In this document: positions 18,756 to 27,291 of the stretch, in pieces
Position numbering within the stretch: position 1 is the stretch's first letter
How the letters are laid out: every line of letters starts with the position of its first letter
Origin: Nocardia donostiensis
GTDB taxonomy: Bacteria > Actinomycetota > Actinomycetes > Mycobacteriales > Mycobacteriaceae
Assembly: GCF_002081715.1 (NCBI RefSeq)
Contig: NZ_MUKP01000036.1
Location: forward strand, 1 to 49,731
DNA length: 49,731 bases
Direction: 5' to 3'
Notes under the pieces: generated by a model
The model's input: only the letters and a program-made list of their open reading frames with translations
Database searches by the model: none
Told to the model about the DNA's origin: nothing
Made by a program: the position numbers and the translations under genes

Positions 18756-18801
18756 ACCGCCGAAGGTACTCCTAACCACGACCTACCGGGGCCGCGTAAA
18801 G

Positions 18802-18843
18802 CGGCGCACGCCGGGGCCGTGGCGGGAACCCCGGCGTGCGCCG
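18802..18843. terminator. Strong hairpin terminator of the MarR/MFS operon
   Basis: Perfect 15-bp arms CGGCGCACGCCGGGG and CCCCGGCGTGCGCCG around a 12-base loop. It lies after the MFS gene end (18918) on the minus strand and before the DUF427 gene start, so it separates the two transcripts. Confidence 0.82.
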
Positions 18844-18917
18844 GATGGTCGACTCCGTTGTCGACGGTCTGTGGTGGCGAACCCGGCCGAGGTAGTCGGC
18901 GGTTACGCCTTATGTGG

Positions 18918-20171
18918 TCAATCGCCGACGGTGATCGCTTCCGCTTCGTCCACGCTGTGCGGGGCGGGATCGTGGTCGTCGATATGAGCGAGTGCGGAGC
19001 GGCCGATGAGCAGGACGACGACGGCGAGGGCAGTACAGGTCGCGCCCAGCCAGAACGGTAGCGAGATGCTTTGCTCGCCGAGCTTACCCGCCAGGTATGG
19101 GGCGGCGGCGCCACCGGCGAAACGGACGAAACTGTAGGCGGCCGAGGCGGTGGAGCGTTCCACCGGCGCAGAGATCATCACGGCCTCGGTGATCAGGGTG
19201 TTGTTGATGCCGAGGAACAGGCCTGCGATCACCACACCGCCGATCAGTACCGCCTTGTGTTCGGCGAACAGCGCCATCACCGCCAGGTCGGCGGCGAACA
19301 GCCCGACCGCCAGCGCGATCATCGGCAGTGTGCCGAATCGGCGCTGCAACCGCGGCGCGACGAACACCGACGACACCGCGAGCAGGATGCCCCAGCCGCA
19401 GAAAATGAACCCGATCGCGTAGGTGCCCATATCCAGCGGAAACGGGGTGTAGGCGAGGAGGGTGAAGAAGCCGAAGTTGTACAACAGCGCGGTCACGCTC
19501 ACCGTCAGCAGTCCCCGATGACGCAGCGCTTTGAACGGGGCGGCCAGCGAGGTGGGTTTCGCCGCTTTCGGCCCTTCCGGCAGCAGTACAACAATGCTGA
19601 TGAACGCGACCGCCATCAGCACGGAGACCCCGAAGAACGGCCCGCGCCAGCTGATCCCGCCCAGTAGTCCGCCGACCAGCGGGCCGGTTGCGATACCGAT
19701 CCCGAGCGCCGCCTCGTACAGGATGATGGCGCGGGCGACGCCGCCGCTGGCCGCGCCGACGATGGACGCCAGCGCGGTCGCGATGAACAGCGCGTTACCC
19801 AGGCCCCAGCCTGCGCGGAACCCGACGATCTGCGCGACCGTATCGGAAAGCCCGGCCAGCGCCGCGAAAACGATGATGATCGCCAGGCCCGCCAGTAGCG
19901 TCTTCTTCGCACCGAAACGGCTCGAAACCACACCTGTTATCAGCATCGCCACACCGGTGACCAGCATGTAGCTGGTGAACAGCAGCGATACCTGCGACGG
20001 CGACGCGTTCAGCTGTTCCCCGATCGGTTTCAGGATGGGATCGACCAAACCGATCCCCATGAACGCGATCACGCTGGCGAAGGCGACCGCCCACACGGCC
20101 TTCGGTTGTTTTGTGGGCGCACTGGGTGCGCCGACAGCCGCGCCAGGTGGCGCACTGGTAGTGGTGCTCAT
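18918..20171 (-). CDS. MFS transporter (drug-exporter type)
   Basis: A 417-residue major-facilitator protein with about twelve predicted membrane segments. Motif A is present between helices 2 and 3 (GVVSSRFGAKKTLLAG), and helix 5 carries GIATGPLVGGLLGGISWR, the antiporter motif C form. The N-terminal 25 residues are Ala/Pro-rich and cytosolic. It follows a MarR gene by five bases on the same strand, the usual arrangement for a regulated efflux pump. Substrate unknown. Confidence 0.92.
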   Translation of the reverse strand: MSTTTSAPPGAAVGAPSAPTKQPKAVWAVAFASVIAFMGIGLVDPILKPIGEQLNASPSQVSLLFTSYMLVTGVAMLITGVVSSRFGAKKTLLAGLAIIIVFAALAGLSDTVAQIVGFRAGWGLGNALFIATALASIVGAASGGVARAIILYEAALGIGIATGPLVGGLLGGISWRGPFFGVSVLMAVAFISIVVLLPEGPKAAKPTSLAAPFKALRHRGLLTVSVTALLYNFGFFTLLAYTPFPLDMGTYAIGFIFCGWGILLAVSSVFVAPRLQRRFGTLPMIALAVGLFAADLAVMALFAEHKAVLIGGVVIAGLFLGINNTLITEAVMISAPVERSTASAAYSFVRFAGGAAAPYLAGKLGEQSISLPFWLGATCTALAVVVLLIGRSALAHIDDHDPAPHSVDEAEAITVGD

Positions 20172-20176
20172 CGGTG

Positions 20177-20638
20177 TTACCTCATCGGATCATGCGACGA
20201 CGCCGCTGTGCGCACGGCATCGAGCAGTTCGTTCAGATCAGTTGCCAGCCGGTTCAGCCTGTCGGTGTCGAAGCCGGGCAGCCGGTCGGCCAGCGCGGCG
20301 GCGAACGCCCCCCGCGACTCGGCGAGCCGCGCCCGCCCGATATCCGTCAGCGCTACGACTACGGCCCTGGAGTCGTTCGGGTCCTTGTTTCTGGTCGCGA
20401 ATCCGTCCGCGACCAGACGCCCGATCAGTGCTGTTGCCGCCGGTTGCGAACATCGGTCGATCCGGGCGAACTCGCTGACTCGCAGCGGCCCGTGCTCTTC
20501 GAGCACGGCCAACGCCCGCACGACCGCCCGCGGCAGGTCATCCCCACTGATGATCCCGGCCAGCCGGGTGAGCCGTCCAGCGGTGACGAGCAGGTCGACG
20601 ACGGTGGCGTCCGTGGTGGTCGCATGGTCCGGCTGCAC
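20177..20638 (-). CDS. MarR-family regulator of the MFS gene
   Basis: A 153-residue winged-helix repressor. The helix-turn-helix is LRVSEFARIDRCSQPAATALIGRLVADGF (about residues 52-80), followed by the wing RNKDPNDSRAVVVALTDIG with the conserved D-x-R-A wing-tip. It is the first gene of a two-gene operon with the MFS pump. An AT-rich inverted repeat lies just upstream of its start and probably is its operator. Confidence 0.92.
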   Translation of the reverse strand: MQPDHATTTDATVVDLLVTAGRLTRLAGIISGDDLPRAVVRALAVLEEHGPLRVSEFARIDRCSQPAATALIGRLVADGFATRNKDPNDSRAVVVALTDIGRARLAESRGAFAAALADRLPGFDTDRLNRLATDLNELLDAVRTAASSHDPMR

Positions 20639-20649
20639 CGAAATATTAT

Positions 20650-20668
20650 TACATAAGCTAACTATGTA
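20650..20668. promoter_or_regulatory. Inverted repeat, candidate MarR operator
   Basis: Arms TACATA and TATGTA separated by seven bases, within an AT-rich block of about 35 bases that stands out from the GC-rich surroundings. It lies 12 bases upstream of the marR-type gene start, where it would overlap the promoter. Confidence 0.6.
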
Positions 20669-20744
20669 TTACAAGACTCGTTCCCGGATCCGATCTGCAG
20701 CACCTGGAGGTTCCCGAAGTAGTTCCGGACCCGCGGCAGGCGCC

Positions 20745-21106
20745 GTGAGCAAGAGTCGAGATACTGTCCCGCGCCCGCTGAAACGCTCCGAATACGTCAT
20801 CGCTTTCATCAGCCGCGACGCGATGAAAGGCTGGCCCGACCTGCTCGCGGTTGCGCGCAACGCCACCGTCGACGCGTGGGCGTTCTGACTACACAGCCGA
20901 CGGCCGAGTCCGCGCGCCTCTATGCGCTGCGTGGCGGCCTGCGTTACGGCACATTCCAGGGCCGTACCTATGAATGGTTTCAATACAAGATCACTGATGG
21001 CGCCAGAATCTGGTACTTCGTGGAGCCTGCTGGAAAAGACGGCAAGAACGCGGGCAGGGTGTTGCTGGAACGCTGCATGCCAGGGCATCCGAAAGAAACC
21101 GAGTGA
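20745..21106 (+). pseudogene. RelE-like toxin-family gene broken by a -1 frameshift
   Basis: Two overlapping reading frames together make one protein. The first (from GTG 20745) reads VSKSRDTVPRPLKRSEYVI ... MKGWPDLLAVARNATVDAWAF and stops at 20888. The second continues LTTQPTAESARLYALRGG, RTYEWFQYKITDGARIWYFVE and GRVLLERCMPGHPKETE to 21106. The joined order (GW-DL--RNA-VDAW-FLT, then W-QY---GARIWY) is the layout of an actinobacterial RelE-like family. One extra C near 20885 would restore the frame. It could be a recent mutation, a sequencing error or a programmed slip. No antitoxin gene is recognisable beside it. Confidence 0.65.
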
Positions 21107-21122
21107 GGTGAGGGCACGCGAC

Positions 21123-21154
21123 GGTCGGACAGCCCGGAATCGGACTGTCCGACC
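21123..21154. terminator. Hairpin terminator at the end of fadE33
   Basis: Arms GGTCGGACAG and CTGTCCGACC around a 12-base loop, nine bases past the fadE33 stop on the minus strand and 17 bases past the RelE-like gene on the plus strand. It serves convergent transcripts. Confidence 0.8.
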
Positions 21155-21162
21155 GGGGGCCG

Positions 21163-22218
21163 TTATGCGGGTTGCGGGATCGGACGCTTCGGGGCGCCGA
21201 ACAACTGGCTGTCGCCGTGTGCGCGTTTGAAAAACAGGTGCGCGTCGTGTTCCCAGGTGATCGCGATACCGCCGTGGAGCTGAATGGTTTCGGCGGCGAT
21301 CGTGCTGAAGGCGTGGGAGCAGTGCCTGCGGGCGACCCAGACGTCTTCTGCGACGGACGGGCTGTCCTCGGCCACCGCGATGGTGGCCGCGTAGGACACC
21401 GATTTCGCGGATTCGAGCAGGACGTACATATCCGCCATACGATGTTTGAGCGCCTGGAAGCTGCCGATCGGGCGGCCGAACTGGACGCGGGATTTAGTGT
21501 ATTCGACAGTGCTTTCCAAGCAGTGTTCGGCCGCGCAGACCTGTTCGGCGGCGACCGCGGCCCACGCGATGCGGCGCAGGCGTTCGATCAGCGGGCCCGG
21601 TTCGGCGCTGCCTAGTTTGCGGCCCGCCATGCCGGTGAAGGTGATCTCGGTGAGCGCGCGGGTGGGATCCATGGTGGCCACGCGGCGGCGTTCGACACCG
21701 TCGGCGGTCGGATCGACTTCGAACAGCCCATCTTCGGTCACCACGATCAACGTGTCCGCAGTGGTGCCGTCGAGCACATAGTGCGCGGTACCGCTGAGGG
21801 TTGCGCCGTCGGCACGCACACCGAACGAATCCCAGCCGCTCGCTGCGGCCCAGCAGACCGCGAGGGTGCGGGTGCCCGCCGCCACCTCGGGCAGCAGCCG
21901 CTCACACGCGTCGCTATCCCCGGACAACAGCACCGCCTGCGCGCCGAGCACCGCCGAACCGAGCATCGGCACCCCGACCAGGGTGCGGCCGAGTTCACCC
22001 ACCACCAGCAGTGATTCGACCAACCCCGCGCCGAAACCGCCGTATTCCTCCGGGATCGCCAGTGCCGCCACCCCGACCTGCTCACACAGCTGATTCCACA
22101 GAGCAGCGTCATACCCGAGGTCGGAGTCGATCACCTGCCGGATCCCCGCCCGCGCATCCCGCTTGGTGAGCAGCCCCCGCACCGCTGCAACCAGTTCCCG
22201 CTGTTCCTCGCTGATCAT
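21163..22218 (-). CDS. fadE33: Acyl-CoA dehydrogenase FadE33 homologue
   Basis: A 351-residue acyl-CoA dehydrogenase starting MISEEQRELVAAVRGLL; ATG 22218 has GGGAG six bases before it and is preferred over 22230. AIPEEYGGFGAGLVESLLVV, EYTKSRVQFGRPIGSFQALKHRMADMYV and ETIQLHGGIAITWEHDAHLFFKRA mark the fold and the C-terminal flavin/CoA region. It is the third of three fadE genes downstream of fadD3, as fadE31-32-33 are in M. tuberculosis (Rv3562-3564). Such proteins usually work as heteromeric pairs; this would be a subunit acting on side-chain or ring-derived CoA esters. Unlike its partners it is separated by a 337-base gap. Confidence 0.82.
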   Translation of the reverse strand: MISEEQRELVAAVRGLLTKRDARAGIRQVIDSDLGYDAALWNQLCEQVGVAALAIPEEYGGFGAGLVESLLVVGELGRTLVGVPMLGSAVLGAQAVLLSGDSDACERLLPEVAAGTRTLAVCWAAASGWDSFGVRADGATLSGTAHYVLDGTTADTLIVVTEDGLFEVDPTADGVERRRVATMDPTRALTEITFTGMAGRKLGSAEPGPLIERLRRIAWAAVAAEQVCAAEHCLESTVEYTKSRVQFGRPIGSFQALKHRMADMYVLLESAKSVSYAATIAVAEDSPSVAEDVWVARRHCSHAFSTIAAETIQLHGGIAITWEHDAHLFFKRAHGDSQLFGAPKRPIPQPA

Positions 22219-22555
22219 GCTTTCTCCCAAACTTCAACCAACGCGATCCGCGGAGCCGTCACCTCATAGGAGCACGAGGTGCTGCCAGCCATACTCGCCG
22301 CCTGGCGCCCGGTCCTCTTCGACGCACAATCGCGGGCGTTACAGCCGACACGGGTCAGTCGAGCCCGCACCGCCCGCCGCACGGACAGGCCCGTTCCCGG
22401 TGTTTTGCCGGTGCTCTGTATTGCCCGAGGTACCGCGATCGCCGGCGTTGCCACCGCGCGGGGCTGCGCTGCGCGTCGATGCGAGATGACCCGTGGGTAC
22501 GATCCCGCGCGTTGCCGCCACGCTGTGTGCCGGCGTGCCCCCGTAGCGATCGCGC
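22219..22555. other. Gap between fadE32 and fadE33 with no recognisable gene
   Basis: 337 bases without a convincing gene. Open frames on both strands give Arg/Ala/Pro-rich, non-family sequence. The only clear feature is the fadE33 ribosome-binding GGGAG at its right end as read in the minus direction. Some short direct copies (ccggtgttttgccggtg) are visible. It interrupts what elsewhere is a tight operon, so it may hold a secondary promoter for fadE33 or the scar of a lost gene. Confidence 0.5.
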
Positions 22556-23587
22556 TCACTGGAGTGCCCCGACCGGTGTTTCCTGTCCGGCCGTCGCACG
22601 CAAGGCTTCCGCGATGCGGGCGCGGTGCAGATCGGTGGTGCCCCACGCGGTGCGCAGGGCGGTGACCCTGGTCAACCACAGCGACAAGTCGTATTCGGCG
22701 GTGTAGCCGATGGCGCCGTGTACCTGGAGTGCCGTTCGGGCGGCGAGGTGGGCGGCGTCGATGGCGGCGACGGCAGCGGCGGAGATGTCGCGGCTGCGGT
22801 TGGCGGTCGCGGTGGTCAAGGCGGCGCGGTGCAATAGCGGTTCGGCCAAGTCGAGGGCGATGAACACATCGGCGAGTTGCTGTTTCACCGCCTGGAATTC
22901 GCCGATCGGACGACCGAACTGCTTGCGCTGCTTGACGTATTCGGTCGACGAGTCGAGCAGTGCGCGTCCGGCGCCGAGCAGTTGTGCGGCATTGGCCAGC
23001 GCGGCGAAGTCGAACGCGGCGGCGACGGCCGCACCGACCTGCGGTCCTTCCGCAATCAGCTCGTCGGTTTCGATGGTGAACAGCCGGCGGGCCGGATCGA
23101 CCGAGCGAACCAGTTCGCCGGTCTTGCCGGTGCTGAGCCGGGTGCCGTCAGTGACCAGTACCAAGCCGGCGATATCGGCGTCGAGCGCTACCGCACGGTG
23201 CCCCGGTCGCGCTACCGCGATGGTGCCCAGCGCCGCGCCTTCGGCGATACCGGGCAGCCAGCGCCCGGCTGGTTCGCTGTCGGGCAGCGCTTGGAGCAGC
23301 GCCGGGATGGCGGCCGCCGATTCCACCAGCGGGCCGGGGGCCGCCGCCCGTCCGAGTTCGACGAAGGCGACAACCAGGTCGAGCGGTTCCGCGCCGAGCC
23401 CGTCGTATTCCTCGGCGATATTCAAACCGAGCACGCCCGCACCGGCCAGGCCTTCGATGAGCTTGCGCCCGGCGGCGGGATCACCGGCACCCCACGCGCG
23501 TATCGCGGCGGGTGTGCGTCCGGAGTCGAGGAGTTTGCGGATACTGGCGCCGAAGTCGACGTGCTCCGGGCTGAGCGCGAACCTCAT
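22556..23587 (-). CDS. fadE32: Acyl-CoA dehydrogenase FadE32 homologue
   Basis: A 343-residue protein starting MRFALSPEHVDFGASIRKLLDS, whose ATG overlaps the fadE31 stop (ATGA). It shows NIAEEYDGLGAEPLDLVVAF, EYVKQRKQFGRPIGEFQAVKQQLADVFIALD and ALQVHGAIGYTAEYDLSLW. FadE31-FadE32 of M. tuberculosis form a heteromeric enzyme in late C/D-ring degradation, which suggests the role here. The shorter length than a typical 380-residue dehydrogenase fits the FadE32-type subunit. Confidence 0.85.
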   Translation of the reverse strand: MRFALSPEHVDFGASIRKLLDSGRTPAAIRAWGAGDPAAGRKLIEGLAGAGVLGLNIAEEYDGLGAEPLDLVVAFVELGRAAAPGPLVESAAAIPALLQALPDSEPAGRWLPGIAEGAALGTIAVARPGHRAVALDADIAGLVLVTDGTRLSTGKTGELVRSVDPARRLFTIETDELIAEGPQVGAAVAAAFDFAALANAAQLLGAGRALLDSSTEYVKQRKQFGRPIGEFQAVKQQLADVFIALDLAEPLLHRAALTTATANRSRDISAAAVAAIDAAHLAARTALQVHGAIGYTAEYDLSLWLTRVTALRTAWGTTDLHRARIAEALRATAGQETPVGALQ

Positions 23588-24723
23588 CGGCCGCCCCCTC
23601 TCGGTAGGCCGAGTAGCCGCTCGGCGATGATATTGCGTTGAATTTCGTTGGTGCCTGCATAGATCGGGCCGGACAGCGAGAACAGGTAGCCGTCGGTCCA
23701 ATTGCTTTCCTGCTCGGCGGTGTCACCGAGCAGCCCGAGCGCGGTTTCGTGCATGGCGATATCGAGTTCGGACCAGAACACCTTGGTGATCGAGGATTCC
23801 GCGCCCAGTTTTCCGCCTTCGGCCAGGCGGGTGACCGTGCCGAAGGTGTGCAGCCGGTAGGCCTCGCTGCCGATCCACGCGTCCACCACGGCGTTACGTG
23901 CGGCGGGGCCGGTGTCTTCGCCCGACGCCCACAGGTCGATCAGCCGGTCGGCGGTCGCGCTGAACCGGCCGGGGCTGCGCAGCGAGAGCCCGCGTTCGTT
24001 GCTGGAGGTGCTCATCGCCACCTTCCAGCCCGCATTGGGTTCGCCGATCACATCGTGGTCGGGAACGAACACTTCGTCGAGGAAGATCTCGGCGAAACCG
24101 GGTTCCCCGTCGAGCTGCGGGATCGGCCGCACGGTGACGCCTTCGGCGGTGAGCGGGAACATCACGTACGTGAGCCCACGGTGCCGTTCGGCTTCCGGGT
24201 CGCTGCGGAACAGTCCGAACGCCCAATCCGCGAAGGCCGCCCGCGAACTCCACGTCTTCTGGCCGCTCAGCAGCCAGCCGCCGTCGGTGCGTTTGGCGGT
24301 GGAGCGGATACCGGCGAGATCGCTGCCCGCTTCCGGTTCCGACCATGCTTGTGCCCAGATATCGTCGGCGCGAGCCATCCGCGGCATGATCCGCGCCAGC
24401 TGTTCGGGTGTGCCGTGTTCGAACAGGGTCGGCGCGAGCAGGAAGATCCCGTTCTGGCTGACCCGGCCGGGCGCCCCTGCCGCGTAGTACTCCTGCTCGA
24501 ACAGCACCCATTCCAGCAGCGACGCGTCCCGCCCGCCGAACTCCGCAGGCCACGACACCACCGACAGCCGCGCTTCGGCGAGTGTGCGCTCCCATTCCCG
24601 GTGCGCAGCGAACCCTTCCGCGGTGTCCATCGACGGCAGGGGTTGCGCAGGTTTGTTGGCGGCGAGGAATTCGCGCACCTCCCGCTGGAATTCCCGGGTT
24701 TTGTCGTCCAGGTCCAGATCCAT
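23584..24723 (-). CDS. fadE31: Acyl-CoA dehydrogenase FadE31 homologue
   Basis: A 379-residue acyl-CoA dehydrogenase beginning MDLDLDDKTREFQREVREFL. WSEPEAGSDLAGIRSTA and GQKTWSSRAAFADWAFGLF form the FAD-binding region; SGPIYAGTNEIQRNIIAERLLGLPRG is the C-terminal CoA/FAD end. It lies immediately after the enoyl-CoA hydratase (TAGATG) and overlaps fadE32 at its end, making one unit with fadD3. Role by synteny with Rv3562: with FadE32, dehydrogenation of a C/D-ring-derived CoA thioester. Confidence 0.88.
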   Translation of the reverse strand: MDLDLDDKTREFQREVREFLAANKPAQPLPSMDTAEGFAAHREWERTLAEARLSVVSWPAEFGGRDASLLEWVLFEQEYYAAGAPGRVSQNGIFLLAPTLFEHGTPEQLARIMPRMARADDIWAQAWSEPEAGSDLAGIRSTAKRTDGGWLLSGQKTWSSRAAFADWAFGLFRSDPEAERHRGLTYVMFPLTAEGVTVRPIPQLDGEPGFAEIFLDEVFVPDHDVIGEPNAGWKVAMSTSSNERGLSLRSPGRFSATADRLIDLWASGEDTGPAARNAVVDAWIGSEAYRLHTFGTVTRLAEGGKLGAESSITKVFWSELDIAMHETALGLLGDTAEQESNWTDGYLFSLSGPIYAGTNEIQRNIIAERLLGLPRGGGR

Positions 24724-25653
24724 CTATTTTGTCCCGTTCTTTCCGGGCTCCGCCGAACCGGCCTGAGCTTTCATGGTTTTCGCGTTCATCCCACCCAGGG
24801 AGTCCGCGCCGACCTCGGCGTTGTGCGCATGCGCGAAATGGTGCAGGCCGAAGACCGAGTCCATACCCGAACGCATGCCCATCAGGTCTTCGGCCTGGTT
24901 GACCGCCTTCTTGGTGAGCGCGAGCCCGAACTGTGGCATATCGGCGATCTTTTCGGCGAGCGCCATCGTCTCGTCGGCGAGCTGTTCCCGCGGCACGACC
25001 CGGTTGACCATGCCCCATTCCTTGGCCTGGGCGGCGTCGAATCGGTCGCCGGTGAACAGGAACTCCTTGGCCGCGCGCGGCCCGATCATCCACGGATGCG
25101 CGAAATATTCGACACCCGGAATTCCCATCCGCACCACCGGGTCGGAGAAGAAGGCGTCCTCGGAGGCAACGATCAGATCGCAGACCCACGCCAGCATCAG
25201 ACCGCCCGCGATACATGCGCCCTGAACCATCGCGATAGTGGGTTTCGGAATCTCCCGCCAGCGGCGGCACATCCCCAGATACACCTCGGTCTCGCGCGCG
25301 AACCGCTGATCGCCGCCGACCCGGTCCACATGATCCCACCACAGGGTGGCTTTGTTCTGATACCGCACGTGATGGTCGCGTCCGGGGGTGCCCAGGTCGT
25401 GGCCAGCACTGAAATGTTTCCCGTTGCCCGCCAGCACGATCACCTTGACCTCGGGGTCCTCGACCGCACGCTCGAAGGCGGCGTCGAGTGCGTAGGTCAT
25501 CACCGAGTTCTGCGCATTGCGGTAGTCGGGGCGGTTCATGGTGACGACCGCGATCGCGCCGCGGCGCTCATAGGTCACCACGTCTGGTTCATAGGGCACC
25601 CCGGCCTCTGCTGTCGCATTCGGGTCGGCTGGATTGTCCCGGCTGTCCGGCAT
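24724..25653 (-). CDS. Enoyl-CoA hydratase/isomerase inside the fadD3-fadE31 unit
   Basis: A 309-residue crotonase. The oxyanion-hole segments are GNGKHFSAGHDLG and VQGACIAGGLMLAWVCDLIVAS, followed by FFSDPVVRMGIPGVEYFAHPW. A 40-residue insertion after GHDLG (RDHHVRYQNKATLWWDHVDR) is longer than in short crotonases. Its ATG overlaps the fadD3 stop (TAATG), and the fadE31 gene follows at once. M. tuberculosis has no gene at this position between fadD3 and fadE31, so this is an addition relative to that layout. It probably hydrates an unsaturated CoA ester in C/D-ring breakdown. Confidence 0.88.
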   Translation of the reverse strand: MPDSRDNPADPNATAEAGVPYEPDVVTYERRGAIAVVTMNRPDYRNAQNSVMTYALDAAFERAVEDPEVKVIVLAGNGKHFSAGHDLGTPGRDHHVRYQNKATLWWDHVDRVGGDQRFARETEVYLGMCRRWREIPKPTIAMVQGACIAGGLMLAWVCDLIVASEDAFFSDPVVRMGIPGVEYFAHPWMIGPRAAKEFLFTGDRFDAAQAKEWGMVNRVVPREQLADETMALAEKIADMPQFGLALTKKAVNQAEDLMGMRSGMDSVFGLHHFAHAHNAEVGADSLGGMNAKTMKAQAGSAEPGKNGTK

Positions 25654-27212
25654 TACGCATTCTCCTCACGTAGTCGACGTTTGAGCACCTTCCCTGCGGC
25701 GCTGTAGGGCAGCTGGTCGCGGAACTCGATGAAGCGCGGCACTTTGAAATTGGCCAGCACACTGGTGGCGTAGGCCAGTACCTGGTCCTCGGTGAGCTTC
25801 GCGCCTGCCTTGGGCACCACATACGCCTTGCCGACTTCGCCCATCCTGGTATCGGGTACCCCGATCACCGCGGATTCGGCGACCCCGTCCAGCCGGGCCA
25901 GTGCCTGTTCGACCTCGGCGGGATAGACGTTGAATCCGCCGCTGATGTACATGTCCTTGAGCCGGTCGGTGATCTTCAGATACCCGCGCTCGTCGACGCT
26001 GCCCATATCGCCGGTGTGCAGCCAGCCGTCGGCGTCGACGGTTTCGGCGGTGCTCTGCGGGTCGTCCAGGTAGCCGAGCATCACGTTCGGGCCGCGCAAC
26101 AGCACCTCGCCCTCATCGCTGATCCGCAGTTCGAAACCGGCTATGGGGCGGCCGCAGGTGCCCGCGATGGTTTCCGCGTCGTCGTCGGGCCGGCACATGG
26201 TGCCGAAACCGGACGCCTCCGACAGACCGTATGCGGTGACGACCACATCGAAATCCAGTTCCGAACGCATCCGCTCGATCAGCACCACCGGCACCGTCGC
26301 GGCGCCGGTGACCGCCACCCGCAGGCTGCTCAGATCGAACCCGGAGCGGTCGGGGAAGTCGAGGATCGTCTGATAGATGGTGGGTGGGCCGGGCAGGACG
26401 GTGATCCGTTCCTCCTGCACCAGCCGCATCGTCTCCGGCACATCGAACACCGCCTGCGGCACGATCGTCGCACCGGCGATCAGACAGGCGAGGATGCCTG
26501 CCTTGTAGCCGAAGGTGTGGAAGAACGGGTTGACGATCAGATAGCGGTCGCTGCTGGTCAGCGTCGCGCAGTCGATCCAGGCCCGCACCACCGACAGCGA
26601 CTGCCGGTGCGCGATCAGGACACCTTTGCTGCGGCCGGTGGTGCCGGAGGTGAACAGGATGTCGCAGATGTCGTCGCCGGAGACGGCTTCGGCTCGCTGC
26701 CTGGCCTGTTCGTGGGTGACCGCTTCGGCGAGGCCGGGCAGCTCCGACCAGTCGAATACCGGGTCGCCGGTGGCGGCCGCGCTGGTCTCGGATTCCACCG
26801 GGACGACCACGATGGTGGCGATGTCCAGGCCCGGTGCGGCTTCGCGGAGTTCGGCGAGGCGGTCGCGGCGCAGGAACGGACCCGCGATGAACAGGGCTTT
26901 GGCGTCGACGCGGCGCAGCACGTCGGCGACCTCATCGGCGACGTAGCGGGTGTTGAGCGGAACCAGCGCGGCGCCGCAATAGTGCGTGGCCAGTGCGGCG
27001 ACCACCCAGTGATGGGTATTGGGCGACCAGATGGCCACCCGGTCACCTGCCTGCACGCCGCGCGCGATAAGTGCCCTTGCCACGTCCTGCACGGTTTCCA
27101 GCAGCTGGAGCCAGCTCAGCCGGATCGGACCGTCGGCGAGTGCGGGTGCGTCGCCGAAGGTGTGCGCGGCATCGTGCAATGCCATCGGGGTGGTCTGCGC
27201 TGGGGGTGTCAC
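25653..27212 (-). CDS. fadD3: HIP-CoA synthetase FadD3
   Basis: A 519-residue acyl-CoA synthetase that activates HIP, the C/D-ring propionate left after HsaD. The AMP-binding loop LFTSGTTGRSKGVL, YGLSEASGFGTMCRPDDD, GWLHTGDMGSVD and the catalytic Lys of PYSAAGKVLKRRLRE are intact. VAIWSPNTHHWVVAALATHYCGAALVPLNTRY and NPFFHTFGYKAGILACL resemble M. tuberculosis FadD3. GTG 27212 is chosen as start, with GAGG nine bases upstream; the longer frame from 27266 runs into the KstR2 operator. First gene of the minus-strand block. Confidence 0.92.
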   Translation of the reverse strand: MTPPAQTTPMALHDAAHTFGDAPALADGPIRLSWLQLLETVQDVARALIARGVQAGDRVAIWSPNTHHWVVAALATHYCGAALVPLNTRYVADEVADVLRRVDAKALFIAGPFLRRDRLAELREAAPGLDIATIVVVPVESETSAAATGDPVFDWSELPGLAEAVTHEQARQRAEAVSGDDICDILFTSGTTGRSKGVLIAHRQSLSVVRAWIDCATLTSSDRYLIVNPFFHTFGYKAGILACLIAGATIVPQAVFDVPETMRLVQEERITVLPGPPTIYQTILDFPDRSGFDLSSLRVAVTGAATVPVVLIERMRSELDFDVVVTAYGLSEASGFGTMCRPDDDAETIAGTCGRPIAGFELRISDEGEVLLRGPNVMLGYLDDPQSTAETVDADGWLHTGDMGSVDERGYLKITDRLKDMYISGGFNVYPAEVEQALARLDGVAESAVIGVPDTRMGEVGKAYVVPKAGAKLTEDQVLAYATSVLANFKVPRFIEFRDQLPYSAAGKVLKRRLREENA

Positions 27213-27261
27213 GGTGTGTCCTCGCCGTCGTGCGGTCACGGGTCGATCCGCAGGCTTACAA

Positions 27262-27275
27262 AGCAAGTGCTTGGT
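27262..27275. promoter_or_regulatory. KstR2 operator between fadD3 and fadE30
   Basis: The sequence agcaagtgcttggt matches the KstR2 consensus ANCAAGNNCTTGNT at all fixed positions. It lies 49 bases from fadD3 (minus) and 16 bases before fadE30 (plus). A -10-like TATCCT follows at 27280-27285, only six bases before the fadE30 GTG. Confidence 0.9.
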
Positions 27276-27291
27276 AGGTTATCCTACCGAC

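Noticed and set aside
22215..22679. 154-residue minus-strand frame in the fadE32-fadE33 gap
   Set aside because: Arg/His/Ala-rich with no similarity to known proteins; overlaps the end of fadE32.
23638..25707. 689-residue plus-strand ORF opposite fadE31 and echA
   Set aside because: Antisense to two complete enzyme genes and without any recognisable motif.
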